Origin: a bacterium
GTDB taxonomy: Bacteria; SZUA-79; Acidulodesulfobacterales; Acidulodesulfobacteraceae
Reading direction: 5' to 3'
Length of the DNA stretch: 64,000 nt
NCBI GenBank assembly: GCA_021809845.1
Contig: JAJZJW010000002.1
Coordinates: 62,001-126,000 of the forward strand
Each line of letters starts with the position of its first letter. Within the stretch, counting starts at the first letter, position 1. The notes beneath the pieces are model-generated. The model did no database searches and was not told the DNA's origin. It saw only the letters and a program-made list of their open reading frames with translations. This document shows, piece by piece, positions 47,401-57,377 of this stretch. Both the position numbers and the translations under genes were made by a program.

Positions 47401-47921
47401 AGGGTAAAAGAAGGTCGTATTATTACCGGAAATCCTATCTGCTTCAAAACTGCTGATGCTTCTTCTATATTATGTGCAAAACCGCCATGCAATACAGGAA
47501 CTCCTATTTTTTCCATACTTTTTTTAAAATATTCCCTGTCTTCAGCTTTTTTTATAGCATCTATGCTCGCTCCAAGTATTTTGATACCATATTTGTCTAT
47601 AATTTTTCTTTCATATAGTTCAATAGTTAAATTGAGGGCAGTCTGTCCCCCAAGAGTAGGAATAATGCTATCCGGTCTTTCTTTTTCAATAATTTTTTCC
47701 AAAAAATCTGCACTCAACGGTTCAATATAAGTTTTATAAGCGTACTCGGGGTCTGTCATGATAGTAGCAGGATTAGAATTTACAAGTATTGCTTCATACC
47801 CTTCTTCTGCAAGCGCCTTTGCACCCTGTGTTCCGGAATAGTCAAATTCTGCTGCCTGCCCTATGATTATTGGTCCTGAACCGATAATCATAATTTTTTT
47901 TATATCTGTTCGTTTTGGCAT
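44433..47921 (-). CDS. carB: Carbamoyl-phosphate synthase large subunit
   Basis: 1162 residues from an ATG at 47921. I prefer it to a GTG at 47930, which overlaps the ribosome binding site AAAGGTG. Two ATP-grasp halves are visible: [20 protein letters not shown] and [11 protein letters not shown] in the first, [19 protein letters not shown] and [10 protein letters not shown] in the second, then an allosteric MGS-like tail ([20 protein letters not shown]). It makes carbamoyl phosphate from glutamine-derived ammonia, bicarbonate and ATP. About 90 residues longer than usual, with inserts near 415-465 and 560-620. Clustered with pyrimidine genes. Confidence 0.97.
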   Translation of the reverse strand: MPKRTDIKKIMIIGSGPIIIGQAAEFDYSGTQGAKALAEEGYEAILVNSNPATIMTDPEYAYKTYIEPLSADFLEKIIEKERPDSIIPTLGGQTALNLTIELYERKIIDKYGIKILGASIDAIKKAEDREYFKKSMEKIGVPVLHGGFAHNIEEASAVLKQIGFPVIIRPSFTLGGTGGGIAYNVEEFKDYVQRGINASPTNEILIEKSIIGFKEVELEVMTDKNKNTIIICSIENFDPMGIHTGDSITIAPVQTLNNKDLQKIRDWTIKIMSEIGVETGGANVQFALDPNSDDAYVIEMNPRVSRSSSLASKATGFAIAKIAAKLAVGYTLDELPNDITKKTLACFEPAIDYVVTKIPRFTFEKFPQTDSSLTTHMKSVGEVMAIGRTFCESLQKAARSLENGYYGIESLYGLDLLYDCQNKSESIFHSISDAESAAVMGQAVSKAAESADNKCLDIKNIIIGFSNIKEEIKSLIKNADYRRLLLITDSLRAGFTVDEVFEFSKIDRWFLEQIQQIVDFEKKLFLCNIFNSTKTCESNDGLAQELPDAESVLREAKQLGFSNMIIAKLTAVDKNGSHIKPDEYLKKNNNALKIIKEQEKYIENLLVQFKICPVYKKVDTCGAEFEAATPYMYSSYDKTNEITALEGKKAIILGSGPNRIGQGIEFDYCCVHSAFALKELGYKPIMVNCNPETVSTDYDTSSRLYFEPLTAEDVLNIAKLEEYPPIILQFGGQTPLKLAREFESRAFNILGTPYKYIDMAEDREKFKDIIQKMGLSQAESAMAFNEEEVYTNSILIGFPVLLRPSYVLGGRAMEIIYNESSLNKYIKKIFAQDISFPILIDKFLEDAIEMDVDALCDGEDVYVAGIMEHIEEAGVHSGDSACSMPAFSLSNGIIEQIKEITKRICLEFHVVGLVNIQFAIKCNKIYIIEVNPRASRTVPFVSKATGIPVAKYATLVMFGKKLKALGLTGCFNIDYYCVKEAVFPFTKFSNVDPMLGPEMRSTGEVMGIDKSFGIAYAKSQIASGQNIPKSGNILISVKDEDKKYLKELCIRLIGMGFNILATKGTSEYLNKLNIKNFKINKVKEGRPHIIDALKNKEINMIFNTPRGMKSLEDSYIIRRSAIEFSIPYYTTIRGAFAASSAIKSLKEEKLCVKSIQEYYKSI

Positions 47922-47961
47922 AATAAACACCTTTTATTAATCATTAAACTGCATAAAAAAA

Positions 47962-48867
47962 CTACATAGCTAAATCATTTATTAAATCTGTTTGATAATA
48001 ACCGTACAAACCGGCATCAGACATACAATCAACAGCTTCAAAATATTCTTCTGCGGTTACTTTTCTATTTACAATATTATCATTAAAAGCTTTGTATGCA
48101 GGGAAATATTGACTCATAAGACTTACAGGAATATTTTGAGACAACTCTTCAGCAATAAATTTAAAAGATTCTTGAAACCCTGAAAGACCGTCCGGTAGGA
48201 CTAAATGCCTGACAAGCATTCCTTTAATAGCCATGCCGCTAAAATCAGTCTGCAATTCTCCTGCTTGTTGATATATTTTTTTTAATGCTTTTCTGTTCAA
48301 TTCAACATAATTGTCAACACCGGAATATTTAAGCGCAATCTTATTATTAGAATATTTTATATCCGGAAGATATATATCTATAATGCCGTCTAATATTTCC
48401 ACCAGTTCCTCCGTTTCGTATCCGGAACTGTTGTAAATAACAGGTATTTTTAACCCTTGCTCTCTTGCAATATATAAAGCATCCGCAATAAACGGCATAA
48501 AATGCGTTGAAGTTACCAGATTAATATTATGCGCCCCTCTTTTTTGAAGTTCGAGCATTATATAGCTTAACTCTAGCACGGTATAATCTTTCCCGTTATA
48601 AAATCTGCTTATCGGATAATTTTGACAAAATTTACATTTTAAAGAGCAGCCTGAAAAAAAAATCGTACCTGAACCGTTATTTCCTGAAATACAAGGTTCT
48701 TCACCTTTGTGTATATTAAAACTTGCAATTCGTAATTTATCTTTTGCTCCGCACAAACCTTTTTCAGCTTGAAATCTTTTAGCATTGCAACATCTTGGAC
48801 ATAGCGAGCAGTTTTCGGCAGTTTTATAAAGATATTTTATTTTATATAAAAAATCTTCTTTTGTCAT
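47962..48867 (-). CDS. PflA-like radical SAM protein inside the carAB unit
   Basis: 301 residues of the COG1313 (pyruvate formate-lyase-activating-like) family. It opens with a Cys-rich stretch (CSLCPRCCNAKR, then GLCGAK) that may bind metal, followed by IFFSGCSLKCKFCQN with the canonical CX3CX2C radical SAM cluster motif. The substrate of this family is not generally known. It sits 11 bp downstream of carA and 40 bp before carB on the same strand, hence most likely co-transcribed with carbamoyl-phosphate synthase, an odd partner. Confidence 0.88.
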   Translation of the reverse strand: MTKEDFLYKIKYLYKTAENCSLCPRCCNAKRFQAEKGLCGAKDKLRIASFNIHKGEEPCISGNNGSGTIFFSGCSLKCKFCQNYPISRFYNGKDYTVLELSYIMLELQKRGAHNINLVTSTHFMPFIADALYIAREQGLKIPVIYNSSGYETEELVEILDGIIDIYLPDIKYSNNKIALKYSGVDNYVELNRKALKKIYQQAGELQTDFSGMAIKGMLVRHLVLPDGLSGFQESFKFIAEELSQNIPVSLMSQYFPAYKAFNDNIVNRKVTAEEYFEAVDCMSDAGLYGYYQTDLINDLAM

Positions 48868-48878
48868 TTGTAATGTTA

Positions 48879-50036
48879 TTAATTATTTTCTATTTTGTTT
48901 TTCAGACATAATTTTTTAAAATCTTCAAATAAGTATTTTGAATCATTCGGACCGGGTGAACTTTCAGGATGATATTGAACGGAAAATAGACTTAAAGATT
49001 TATTTTTAATGCCTTCGACTGTACCATCGTTTAAACTTATATGGGTTATTTCGGTATTTTTAAGATTTTTGTTTGAATGGCTGTCTTCAAGAGCTACACA
49101 AAAACCATGATTTTGCGAAGTAATTTCTATTTTAGAGGTTTTAACATTTTTTACAGGATGATTGATGCCGTGGTGTCCGAATTTAAGTTTATAAGTATTA
49201 AACCCCAAAGAGAGGGCAAGCAACTGATGCCCAAGACAAATTCCAAAAATAGGTTTTTTCCCTATAAGTTCTTTTATTATTTTTATTTCATTGAAAAGAG
49301 CTTTTGGGTCTCCAGGACCGTTTGACAGAAGTATCCCGTCAGGATTCGTAGCAAACACATATTCTTTTGAACTGTCATGCGGAACTATTGTTAAGTTTGC
49401 ATTAAGAGCATTAAGACATTCTATCGTGCTGTATTTAATGCCGTAATCTATTATTGTGACATTAAACTCAGGTTTTTTTACATATTTTTTATATAATTGG
49501 CCTGCCGAAACATTGGACGCTAAGTTTAAACCTTCCATTATAGGCACATTTTTTACTTTTTCTTTTATATAATCAATGCCTTTTGATTTTAAGGCTATAT
49601 ATCCGTTAGTTGAACCTTTTTCTCTTAGATAAATAGCTAATGCGCGCGTATCCACACCTGTTATAACTGGAATATTATTTTCATTAAGAAAATCCGTTAA
49701 ACTTTTTACTGCAGTATAGTGAGAGTACTTAGAAACAATATTTTTTGCAACATATGCAGAAAGCCATGCTTTTTTAGATTCAAAATCTTCGTTGTTTATA
49801 CCGTAATTCCCTATCATAGGATATGTCATAATGACTATCTGCCCATTGTATGACGGATCAGTGATAAGCTCCTGATAACCGTTCATTGCGGTATTAAATA
49901 CTAATTCCCCGCCTGATTCAATAGGTTTGCCTTCATAAAAACCTTCAAACGATGTTCCGTCCTCAAGCATTATGACAGCTTTTTCTTTGCAAGTATTGTC
50001 ATTATTATGAGCTGCAATGTTTACATTAGGTATCAT
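48879..50036 (-). CDS. carA: Carbamoyl-phosphate synthase small subunit (glutaminase)
   Basis: A 385-residue class-I glutamine amidotransferase. N-terminal domain: MLEDGTSFEGFYEGKP, FNTAMNGYQELITDPSY. Catalytic triad: Cys in FGICLGHQLLALSLG, His and Glu in QYHPESSPGPND. It delivers ammonia to CarB. An N-terminal extension of about 20 residues before AVIMLEDGTS is longer than usual, and a downstream start at that Met cannot be ruled out. Same strand as pyrC, pyrB and pyrR upstream. Confidence 0.96.
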   Translation of the reverse strand: MIPNVNIAAHNNDNTCKEKAVIMLEDGTSFEGFYEGKPIESGGELVFNTAMNGYQELITDPSYNGQIVIMTYPMIGNYGINNEDFESKKAWLSAYVAKNIVSKYSHYTAVKSLTDFLNENNIPVITGVDTRALAIYLREKGSTNGYIALKSKGIDYIKEKVKNVPIMEGLNLASNVSAGQLYKKYVKKPEFNVTIIDYGIKYSTIECLNALNANLTIVPHDSSKEYVFATNPDGILLSNGPGDPKALFNEIKIIKELIGKKPIFGICLGHQLLALSLGFNTYKLKFGHHGINHPVKNVKTSKIEITSQNHGFCVALEDSHSNKNLKNTEITHISLNDGTVEGIKNKSLSLFSVQYHPESSPGPNDSKYLFEDFKKLCLKNKIENN

Positions 50037-50156
50037 GGCGGTTATGGTATTTTAAATATTTAAAGTATCGGTTTATGTTAATTTTCATAATGATAGATAT
50101 ATTTATTATGAAAATTAACTTAGTTCTTTATAGCTGACGCTCAAGCGGTCTTTTTC

Positions 50157-51434
50157 TTATAATTTAAAAATTTTTCCGTTTATTATAGCATACATCGCTG
50201 CCCCTTTAAAGCTTTTATTAATAAAAGGGGAATTTTTACTTAATGATTTTATATTTTCTTTTTTATATGTCCATTTTTTTTCAGGATTAATGATTGTAAT
50301 ATCGCCTATATTTCCGTTTACAATAGCGCCTCTATTTTGCAGTTTCAAAATCTTTGCCGGATTATATGACATTAGATTTGCAATATCGAGCATAGACAGG
50401 TACTTTTCATGATACAGCCTTAAAGTTAAAGCGAGCGACGTCTCCAATCCTATTATACCGAAAGGAGCTTCGTCTAATGTCGTATTTTTCTCGTCTTCCG
50501 AATGGGGTGCATGGTCAGAAGCTATAACATCAAACAAACCTTCCCTCAGAGCATTTTTAATTGCATCGACATCTTCCTGAGTTCTTAACGGTGGATTCAT
50601 TTTTGCATTTGTATTATATGACAATAAAGAATCTTCGTTGATAGAAAAGTAGTGAGGGCAAGTTTCAAACGTTATATTTATCCTCTTATTTTTTGCCATT
50701 TTAATTAATTCAACGGAGCTTTTCGTAGAAACATGGGCAATATGAAGCGATGCCCCAAAATACTCAGCCAATTTTATATCCCTGAAAATAGCTATCTCTT
50801 CAGCAATAGACGGAATCCCGTTGACACCCAATTTATGAGAAATAATCCCTTCATTTATTATCCCTTTTCCCCTCAGTTTTATGTCCTCGCTATGTGATAT
50901 GACAGGCATGTCGAATGTCTTTGCGTACAAAAGAGCTCTGGCCATTAAAGAACTGTCTTCCACAGGCATACCGTCATCGCTTATAGCTACCGCTCCTGAA
51001 TGTTTTAGGTCTCCGATATTCGCAAGATTTAAACCTTCATTGTTGCGAGATATTGCTCCTATAGTGAAGACATTACATAAATCAAAAGACTTGGCTTTGT
51101 TAATAATAAATGAATTTACTTCTTTGCAATCATTCGCGGGATTAGAATTAGGCATGCAGCAAATAGAGGTAAAACCGCCTGCAATAGCCGCCTCCATGCC
51201 CGTTTTAATTGTTTCTTTGTATTCAAAACCGGGCTCCCTTAAATGAACATGCATATCCACTAACCCCGGCAAAACGTACAAATTATCAGCATTAATTACA
51301 TTTATGCCGCTTGCGCCGACAAATTCTTTTTTAATATCTTTTATCAGGCCGTTTTCAATATAAATATCCCTTTTAACCTGTGTATCTGTGAAAGGGTCTA
51401 CAACGATTCCATTTTTAATTAACAATTTTTCCAT
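50157..51434 (-). CDS. pyrC: Dihydroorotase
   Basis: A 425-residue amidohydrolase closing carbamoyl-aspartate to dihydroorotate. Zinc-site motifs: DMHVHLREPGFEYKE (two His), HIAHVST, FETCPHYF and IASDHAPHSEDEK (the catalytic Asp). This is the type I (class resembling the ATCase-associated and Bacillus enzymes), which often forms complexes with aspartate transcarbamoylase, encoded next door. 71 bp from pyrB. Confidence 0.95.
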   Translation of the reverse strand: MEKLLIKNGIVVDPFTDTQVKRDIYIENGLIKDIKKEFVGASGINVINADNLYVLPGLVDMHVHLREPGFEYKETIKTGMEAAIAGGFTSICCMPNSNPANDCKEVNSFIINKAKSFDLCNVFTIGAISRNNEGLNLANIGDLKHSGAVAISDDGMPVEDSSLMARALLYAKTFDMPVISHSEDIKLRGKGIINEGIISHKLGVNGIPSIAEEIAIFRDIKLAEYFGASLHIAHVSTKSSVELIKMAKNKRINITFETCPHYFSINEDSLLSYNTNAKMNPPLRTQEDVDAIKNALREGLFDVIASDHAPHSEDEKNTTLDEAPFGIIGLETSLALTLRLYHEKYLSMLDIANLMSYNPAKILKLQNRGAIVNGNIGDITIINPEKKWTYKKENIKSLSKNSPFINKSFKGAAMYAIINGKIFKL

Positions 51435-51505
51435 AAATTTTATATATAGCTATTCGTTATTTTATTATATTTAACCGATATGTATATAATAATCAGAGCA
51501 TAAAA

Positions 51506-52432
51506 TTATGAATGCCTGCCGCCCAATAATATATATAAACATGCCATTCTTATTGCGATACCGTTTTCTACCTGGTCAAAAATGGCTGTTCTGCCGCTAT
51601 TTATAATTGAACCGGAAATTTCAACATCCCTATTTACAGGACCTGGATGTAAAATCAGAACATCTTTTGAAGCCAATTTTAAAATTTCGTCTGTTAGTTT
51701 AAAATAAGTTCTATATTCTTCTATCGAAGGAATAAAATAAATAGCAGTTCTTTCTTTTTGCACTCTCAGCATTATTATAACATCCGCTTCTTTAACAGCC
51801 TGAACCATGCTGCCGGCTATTTTTATATTGTCAGAATTAATGAATCTGGGCATTAGAGTTTGAGGTCCGTAAAGATAAATTTCTGCGCCCAATTTAGATA
51901 ACCCAGCTATGTCGGATCTGGCAACTCTTGAATGAAACACGTCCCCGATAATTGCAATTTTTGAAGATTGAATTTCTTTTTTATGTTCAAAAATAGTCAT
52001 AATATCTAAAAGACACTGGGTTGGATGTTCATTTATTCCATCACCTGCATTAATAACTGAAGCATTTGTAATATTGGAAATAAAAAACGGCGCTCCTGAT
52101 TCATAATGCCTAATAACAAAGGCATCGGGTTTCATCGCCTGCAAATTTAAGATAGTATCGCTCAGGCTTTCTCCTTTTACAACAGAACTCTGGCTAATAG
52201 AAAGATTAATTGTATCAGCACTGAGTCTTTTTTGGGCAATCTCAAATGAAGTTTTAGTTCTTGTTGAAGGTTCGAAAAAAAGATTAAGAATAGTTTTGCC
52301 TCTCATTGTCGGAACTTTTTTAATGTCCTGCAATGAAATTTTTTTGAATTCTTTTGCCGTATCAATAAAATAAAGAATATCGGATTTGCTAAGGTCATTA
52401 ATAGAAATAAGGTCTTTTTTAGCGTAGTCCAT
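51506..52432 (-). CDS. pyrB: Aspartate carbamoyltransferase catalytic chain
   Basis: A 308-residue enzyme joining carbamoyl phosphate and aspartate. Seen: carbamoyl-phosphate loop FFEPSTRTKTSFE, VIRHYESGAP, HPTQCLLDIMTI, IGDVFHSRVARS and the late LHPGPVNRDVEI. No PyrI regulatory gene is seen. In a pyrR-pyrB-pyrC order like that of many Firmicutes and some proteobacteria. Confidence 0.96.
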   Translation of the reverse strand: MDYAKKDLISINDLSKSDILYFIDTAKEFKKISLQDIKKVPTMRGKTILNLFFEPSTRTKTSFEIAQKRLSADTINLSISQSSVVKGESLSDTILNLQAMKPDAFVIRHYESGAPFFISNITNASVINAGDGINEHPTQCLLDIMTIFEHKKEIQSSKIAIIGDVFHSRVARSDIAGLSKLGAEIYLYGPQTLMPRFINSDNIKIAGSMVQAVKEADVIIMLRVQKERTAIYFIPSIEEYRTYFKLTDEILKLASKDVLILHPGPVNRDVEISGSIINSGRTAIFDQVENGIAIRMACLYILLGGRHS

Positions 52433-52516
52433 AGCTTTAGCTTTACAGTATTAAAAAAATATAATATATAACAAAAATATTGTCCTGCAATTATTAATTA
52501 ATTCGTGAATAAAATA

Positions 52517-53038
52517 TTATACTTTTAACAGCTTTTCAATGAATTTATTTTTACCCTCTAATTCAACTCTTACATCGTATTTATTTGGTATTTTAATTTT
52601 TTTCCCCGTGAAATCAGGACAAATCGGTATCTCTCTGCCGCCCCTGTCGATTAGAACTGCTAATTTAATGCTCTTAGGTCTTCCGAAACATATTAAATCG
52701 TCAATGGCGGCTCTTACAGTTCTTCCGCTGCATATTACATCATCTACAAGCAGTATATCTTTGCCGTTGATATTAAAAGGCAATTCCGTTGATTTCACAG
52801 TTTTCTTTACATCAAAAGAATCATCCCTATATAATGTTATGTCAACATAACCCAAAAGACAATCAAAACCTGCCGCATGTTTTACTTTGTCATGAATGAT
52901 ATTAGACGGGACAACGCCGCCTTCTTTAATGCCGACAATAATTAAATTGCTGAGATTAAATTTAAATTTGACAATCTTAGCCGCAAGAACGTCAATTATC
53001 CCGTTTACTTCATCATTTTTAAAAATTATTCCGTTCAA
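52517..53038 (-). CDS. pyrR: PyrR bifunctional pyrimidine regulator / uracil phosphoribosyltransferase
   Basis: A 173-residue PRT-fold protein with the PRPP loop DILLVDDVICSGRTVRAAID and VGIKEGGVVPSNII. PyrR binds UMP/UTP-dependently to pyr mRNA anti-terminator loops and has uracil phosphoribosyltransferase activity. Start is the TTG at 53038, without a good ribosome binding site. I looked for a PyrR binding loop and terminator/antiterminator upstream (53039-53187) and in the spacers and saw none. First gene of the pyr cluster. Confidence 0.88.
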   Translation of the reverse strand: MNGIIFKNDEVNGIIDVLAAKIVKFKFNLSNLIIVGIKEGGVVPSNIIHDKVKHAAGFDCLLGYVDITLYRDDSFDVKKTVKSTELPFNINGKDILLVDDVICSGRTVRAAIDDLICFGRPKSIKLAVLIDRGGREIPICPDFTGKKIKIPNKYDVRVELEGKNKFIEKLLKV

Positions 53039-53187
53039 TTTTAAACAATGAAAACTAATAATAAATTTTTATGTTGAATTAAAAATATTATGACTTTAAT
53101 AACATTAAATTAATTAATTTAATTTTAAAACAATATAAGCACAGAATATAAATAAAATATTAAAATAGAAATGCGTAATGTTTGTTT

Positions 53188-53829
53188 CTATCCGTTAAAT
53201 GGACAATCGGGTATTATTTTAAAAAATCTATTCCAATATATGTGAAAATGATTTTTAGGATTCCACGAAAAATATATCATAAATGCTTCGCCTATAACGT
53301 CTTTGTACGGAACAAACCCCCAGTATCTTGAATCAAAACTGTTGTCTCTATTGTCTCCCATGACGAATAAATCATCCTTAGGGACTGTTATGGGGCCATA
53401 ATTATCCCGTGGAGAGTCGTATGCAGGCAGGATTTTTTTTGATGTCCAATGCGCATATTTACAATCATACAAATGATTATTAATATAAACGCGATTATCT
53501 ATAATTTGAATTTTATCTCCTGGGGTACCAACTACTCTTTTAATAAAGTCAATTCCGGGGTGGAGGTTATATTTTTTTGCGTATGGAAATTTAAAAACTA
53601 TGACTTGACCGGTTTTCGGATGTGATACATTAATTATGTCTTTTGTGAATGGAATATGGATTCCCCATATAAATTTATTGACAAGTATATGGTCGCCCGG
53701 TATAAGAGTGGGCTCCATTGACCCGGAAGGAATTTTAAATGCCTGAATAACGAAAGTTCTTACAAATAATGCTATTAATATAGCTATTATTACCGCTTTA
53801 AAATAATCTCCAAGTTTTCTACTGCTCAT
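53188..53829 (-). CDS. lepB: Signal peptidase I
   Basis: A 213-residue inner-membrane protease that removes Sec/Tat signal peptides. One N-terminal helix (AVIIAILIALFVRTFVIQAF), then catalytic Ser in PSGSMEPTLIPGD (about 37) and Lys in FIKRVVGTPGDKI (about 89), and the conserved GDNRDNSFDSRYWGFVP box E. Adjacent to lepA, as in many genomes. Confidence 0.96.
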   Translation of the reverse strand: MSSRKLGDYFKAVIIAILIALFVRTFVIQAFKIPSGSMEPTLIPGDHILVNKFIWGIHIPFTKDIINVSHPKTGQVIVFKFPYAKKYNLHPGIDFIKRVVGTPGDKIQIIDNRVYINNHLYDCKYAHWTSKKILPAYDSPRDNYGPITVPKDDLFVMGDNRDNSFDSRYWGFVPYKDVIGEAFMIYFSWNPKNHFHIYWNRFFKIIPDCPFNG

Positions 53830-54147
53830 AATTTAATTTTTGCTAATTAGTATTAATTTTTTTTTTATATAAAATATAAAAAATTTGCATAATTAATAAT
53901 AAATTATTTTCGTAACCGTTATAGTATAAATATTAATTTGTAAATGAACTTATTATATACAAAAAAAATTATTCTGTCTATAAATTTAAACAACAAATCG
54001 ATATATAGAAATATATAAATTAATATAAACAAACAAAATACTGCAGTTAATTATTTTTTATTTGCTTATTTTATACGTATATATACTATACCAAGATGCA
54101 TATTTTATCTAAATTTTTCAGTTTTTTTATTTTATATTATATGCAGT
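53830..54147. other. AT-rich gene-free spacer between lepB and lepA
   Basis: No ORF, hairpin or motif that I can support. Composition almost entirely A and T, with a single GTATATATAC-like alternating patch near 54075. Confidence 0.5.
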
Positions 54148-55953
54148 CTATACTTTAAGAACAGATAAAAAAGCCTCCTGAGGTATTTCAACTGAGCCGA
54201 TATTTTTCATCTTTTTTTTGCCTTCTTTTTGTTTTTCAAGCAGTTTTCTTTTTCTTGTAATATCTCCGCCGTAACATTTGGCAAGAACATTTTTTCTCAG
54301 TGCCTTTATTTCTTCCCTCGCTATAATTTTAGAACCTATTTGCGCCTGAATAACAACTTCAAACATCTGTCTCGGAATCAGCGTCTTTAATTTTTCAACT
54401 ATGTTACGACCTCTAATAAATGCCTTATCTTTGTGCACAATAACGGAAAGTGCATCTACAGGCTCTTTGTTGACAAGTATTTCGAGTTTTATCATATCAG
54501 ACTGTCTATATCCGGACGTATCATAATCAAAAGAAGCATAGCCCTTAGACAGTGATTTTAACTGGTCGTAAAAATCAAGAACAATTTCAGAAAGAGGTAA
54601 TTCATATATAAGCAATACTCTTTGCTTTGTAATGTACCTAAGTTCTATCTGGACCCCTCTTTTCTCAACGCAAAGGGTAATTATCTTGCCGAGATATTCT
54701 GTAGGAACATATATATTTGCATGTATAAACGGTTCTTCAATATAATTTACTTCCTGCATGGGAATCTCCTTTGAAGATGGAAATTTCGCAGGATTTAAAG
54801 CCTCCTTAACTTCTCCCTTATTCGTTACAATTTTATAAAGCACCGTGGGCGATGTTGTGATTAAACTCAAATCATATTCTCTTTCTAACCGTTCTACGAT
54901 AATTTCCATATGAAGCAGTCCAAGAAAACCGCATCTAAAACCAAATCCTAAAGCTAAAGAAGTTTCAGGCTCATAAGTAAAAGATGAATCGTTAAGCTTT
55001 AATTTTTCTATTGAATCCTTAAGCTCCTGATAATCATCTGAATCTATTGGATAAATTCCTGCAAATACCATTGGTTTGGGTTCTTTAAATCCCACAAGAG
55101 GACTATCGGTAGGATTGGATATCAAGGTTACAGTATCTCCTATTTTAAATCTGCTGGAATCTTTTATGTTTGCGATAATACAGCCTACATCCCCTGCACT
55201 CAGCCGCTGCAGCACTTGCATATGCGGGGAATAAACCCCAACTTTTTGAACTTCATAGGATTTGCCTGAACTCATAAGCAAAATATTATCTCCCGCCTTT
55301 ACGCTGCCGTTAAATATTCTGACAAGCGCAACAACGCCTTGATAAGAATCGAACCATGAATCAAAAATTAAAGCCTTAAGCGGTGCTTCAGGGTCTCCCT
55401 CAGGAGGAGGAATTTTCATTACAATTTCATCAAGAATTTCTTTTATGCCTATCCCTTCTTTGGCGCTCGCAAGAATAGCGCAATTTGCATCCAGTCCGAC
55501 TATTTCTTCTATTTCCTGCTTAGTTTTTTCAATATCTGCACTTGGCAAGTCTATTTTATTAATGACCGGAATAATATTAAGATTCATATCGGAAGCAATA
55601 TAAACATTCGCCAAAGTCTGAGCTTCAACCCCCTGGGAAGCATCGACTATAAGCAGTGCGCCTTCGCAGGCTGCTAAAGATTTTGAAACTTCGTAGGAAA
55701 AATCAACATGCCCGGGTGTATCAATTAAATTTAATATGTAAGGTTTGTTTTCAAAATTATATTTAAGTCTTACGGTTTGAGCTTTTATCGTTATACCTCT
55801 TTCACGTTCAAGTTCCATATTGTCAAGAAATTGCGAAACTTTTTCACGGTCATTTATAGTTCCGGTAAATTCTAGCAATCTGTCTGCCAATGTTGATTTA
55901 CCATGGTCTATATGCGCTATTATCGAAAAATTTCTAATGTTTTCTATTTTCAT
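54148..55953 (-). CDS. lepA: Elongation factor 4 (LepA)
   Basis: A 601-residue translational GTPase of normal length. G1 [15 protein letters not shown]2-region [13 protein letters not shown]3 [12 protein letters not shown] and G4 NKIDLPSAD; then EF-G-like domains and the LepA-specific C-terminal domain with [20 protein letters not shown] and [20 protein letters not shown]. It acts on stalled or mis-translocated ribosomes and in initiation. Confidence 0.97.
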   Translation of the reverse strand: MKIENIRNFSIIAHIDHGKSTLADRLLEFTGTINDREKVSQFLDNMELERERGITIKAQTVRLKYNFENKPYILNLIDTPGHVDFSYEVSKSLAACEGALLIVDASQGVEAQTLANVYIASDMNLNIIPVINKIDLPSADIEKTKQEIEEIVGLDANCAILASAKEGIGIKEILDEIVMKIPPPEGDPEAPLKALIFDSWFDSYQGVVALVRIFNGSVKAGDNILLMSSGKSYEVQKVGVYSPHMQVLQRLSAGDVGCIIANIKDSSRFKIGDTVTLISNPTDSPLVGFKEPKPMVFAGIYPIDSDDYQELKDSIEKLKLNDSSFTYEPETSLALGFGFRCGFLGLLHMEIIVERLEREYDLSLITTSPTVLYKIVTNKGEVKEALNPAKFPSSKEIPMQEVNYIEEPFIHANIYVPTEYLGKIITLCVEKRGVQIELRYITKQRVLLIYELPLSEIVLDFYDQLKSLSKGYASFDYDTSGYRQSDMIKLEILVNKEPVDALSVIVHKDKAFIRGRNIVEKLKTLIPRQMFEVVIQAQIGSKIIAREEIKALRKNVLAKCYGGDITRKRKLLEKQKEGKKKMKNIGSVEIPQEAFLSVLKV

Positions 55954-56043
55954 TAATTGGTTTTATTAATTAAATTGAGTTATATGTTGATAACATCGTG
56001 TAAAATTATTTTAGTTTAGCAATATCAATATAATAAAATAATA

Positions 56044-56540
56044 GGCTCAGGCAAAATCATAAGCCGAGTTCTGTTAATTAAAATAATCATTTATCTAAGC
56101 GAACAACCCGAAAACTATGCAAGACGAGCAGCCTTAAGTTTCCCTATTTGTTCTTTCTTCTGGCGGGGCTTGCCACTGTACGCGTTGCCGCATATCAGAG
56201 TGAGCTCTTACCTCACTATTTCACCCTTACCGCAATATAAATATACAAAAATGATAACTACAATAACTAAATTAATAAAAAAGAAGAAAATAAAGTTCGT
56301 TAAATTCATTTATACTTCGTCAAATTAGCCGAGCATTTGATATTTTTGCATATCAACTTTATTTGTTTCTGTACTTAATAATTATTAATTTTTTTTAAAT
56401 GCGGCGGTATATTTTCTGTTGCGCTTTCCTTGAAGTTGCCTTCACCGTTTTAAAACGGCACCATGCTCTGTGAAGCCCGGACTTTCCTCAAAATTAAATT
56501 ATAATAATTTAATTCCGCGATTATTAATTTTGCCTGAACA
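56044..56540 (-). ncRNA. rnpB: RNase P RNA (M1-type)
   Basis: Read on the minus strand: P1 arms TCAGGCAAAAT and ATTTTGCCTGA pair 11 bp at the two ends. The diagnostic 5' segment GAGGAAAGTCCGGGCTTCAC is followed by AGAGCATGGTGCCG. GGTAAGGGTGAAATAGTGAG and GTAAGAGCTCACTC lie in the middle, and the 3' ACAGAACTCGGCTTAT closes P2-P4. An A/T hairpin (AATTAAATTAT and complement) fills the P3 position. About 497 nt is long for the class, from an AT-rich P12-type expansion near 56230-56400. It cuts tRNA 5' leaders. Confidence 0.95.
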
Positions 56541-56583
56541 GTTCGATTTTATCAATTTAGAAAAAAATAGTCAAATAAAGTAT

Positions 56584-57375
56584 TCAGGCTTTAATCTTTG
56601 TTTTTTTAGTTGCTTTAGTTTTATTTTTTTCACTATTATTTGCAACATCGCTGTGCATTTCAGACATATCCTGTTTGTAATAAAGTATTCTTGAACAAAT
56701 CGGACATTGCATAAATATTTCTCCTGATAAGAGTTCATTGAACTGCTGGGGCGGTAATATTCTGAAACATCCTGTACAGGCGCGGCTGTTATTGACGGGT
56801 ATAACGGCGGGAAATTTATTATTATTTTTTATTGCTTCGTAAATATTTAAAAATTCAATCTTCAATGTTTTTTCAAGTTCTTTTCTTTTATTTAATAGAT
56901 TTTTTTTTACGTCGCAATATTTGAACCTATCTGCTTCTACTTCAGCTTTTTTATTTGATATAATGTCTGATAAGCATTTAATATTTTCTTCCGTTGTTTT
57001 TATCGCCGATTTAATTTCTTCCTGAGCGTTCATCGTTTTTATTATTTCTTCTTCTTCTAAACTCTTTAATGCTTCATTATCTTTGACCGATTTTTGCATT
57101 GCATTGTATTCTTTATTTGTTTTGATTTGTTTTTGTGCCTCTGTGTATTTTTCAATCTTTCCATTATAAGACTCAACATTTAATTCGCATAAATTAATTT
57201 TTTTTTGTAATTCTAATAATTCATTTTTTAGCCTTTCCAATTTTTCGTTTTGACTTTTTACGCTTTCAGCCGATTCATTTATTTCATGAATGTTTTTTGC
57301 TTCATCATCTTCAATTTTTCTGATATTCATATCGATATCCTGAATATCAATTATATACGCGATTTGTTCGTTCAA
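56584..57375 (-). CDS. Coiled-coil protein with C4 zinc ribbon (COG1579 family)
   Basis: A 263-residue protein: about 180 residues of heptad-rich coiled coil (ESVKSQNEKLERLKNELLEL), then a zinc ribbon ACTGCFRILPPQQFNELL...QCPICSRILYY with two CxxC pairs, and a Lys-rich tail. Related proteins (CT398/HP0958-like) are linked to flagellar sigma 54 regulation or secretion in some bacteria, but function here is unknown. TTG start, set by AAGGAG seven bases upstream; it begins 2 bp after the NIF3 stop, so the two are coupled. Confidence 0.88.
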   Translation of the reverse strand: MNEQIAYIIDIQDIDMNIRKIEDDEAKNIHEINESAESVKSQNEKLERLKNELLELQKKINLCELNVESYNGKIEKYTEAQKQIKTNKEYNAMQKSVKDNEALKSLEEEEIIKTMNAQEEIKSAIKTTEENIKCLSDIISNKKAEVEADRFKYCDVKKNLLNKRKELEKTLKIEFLNIYEAIKNNNKFPAVIPVNNSRACTGCFRILPPQQFNELLSGEIFMQCPICSRILYYKQDMSEMHSDVANNSEKNKTKATKKTKIKA

Positions 57376-57377
57376 AT

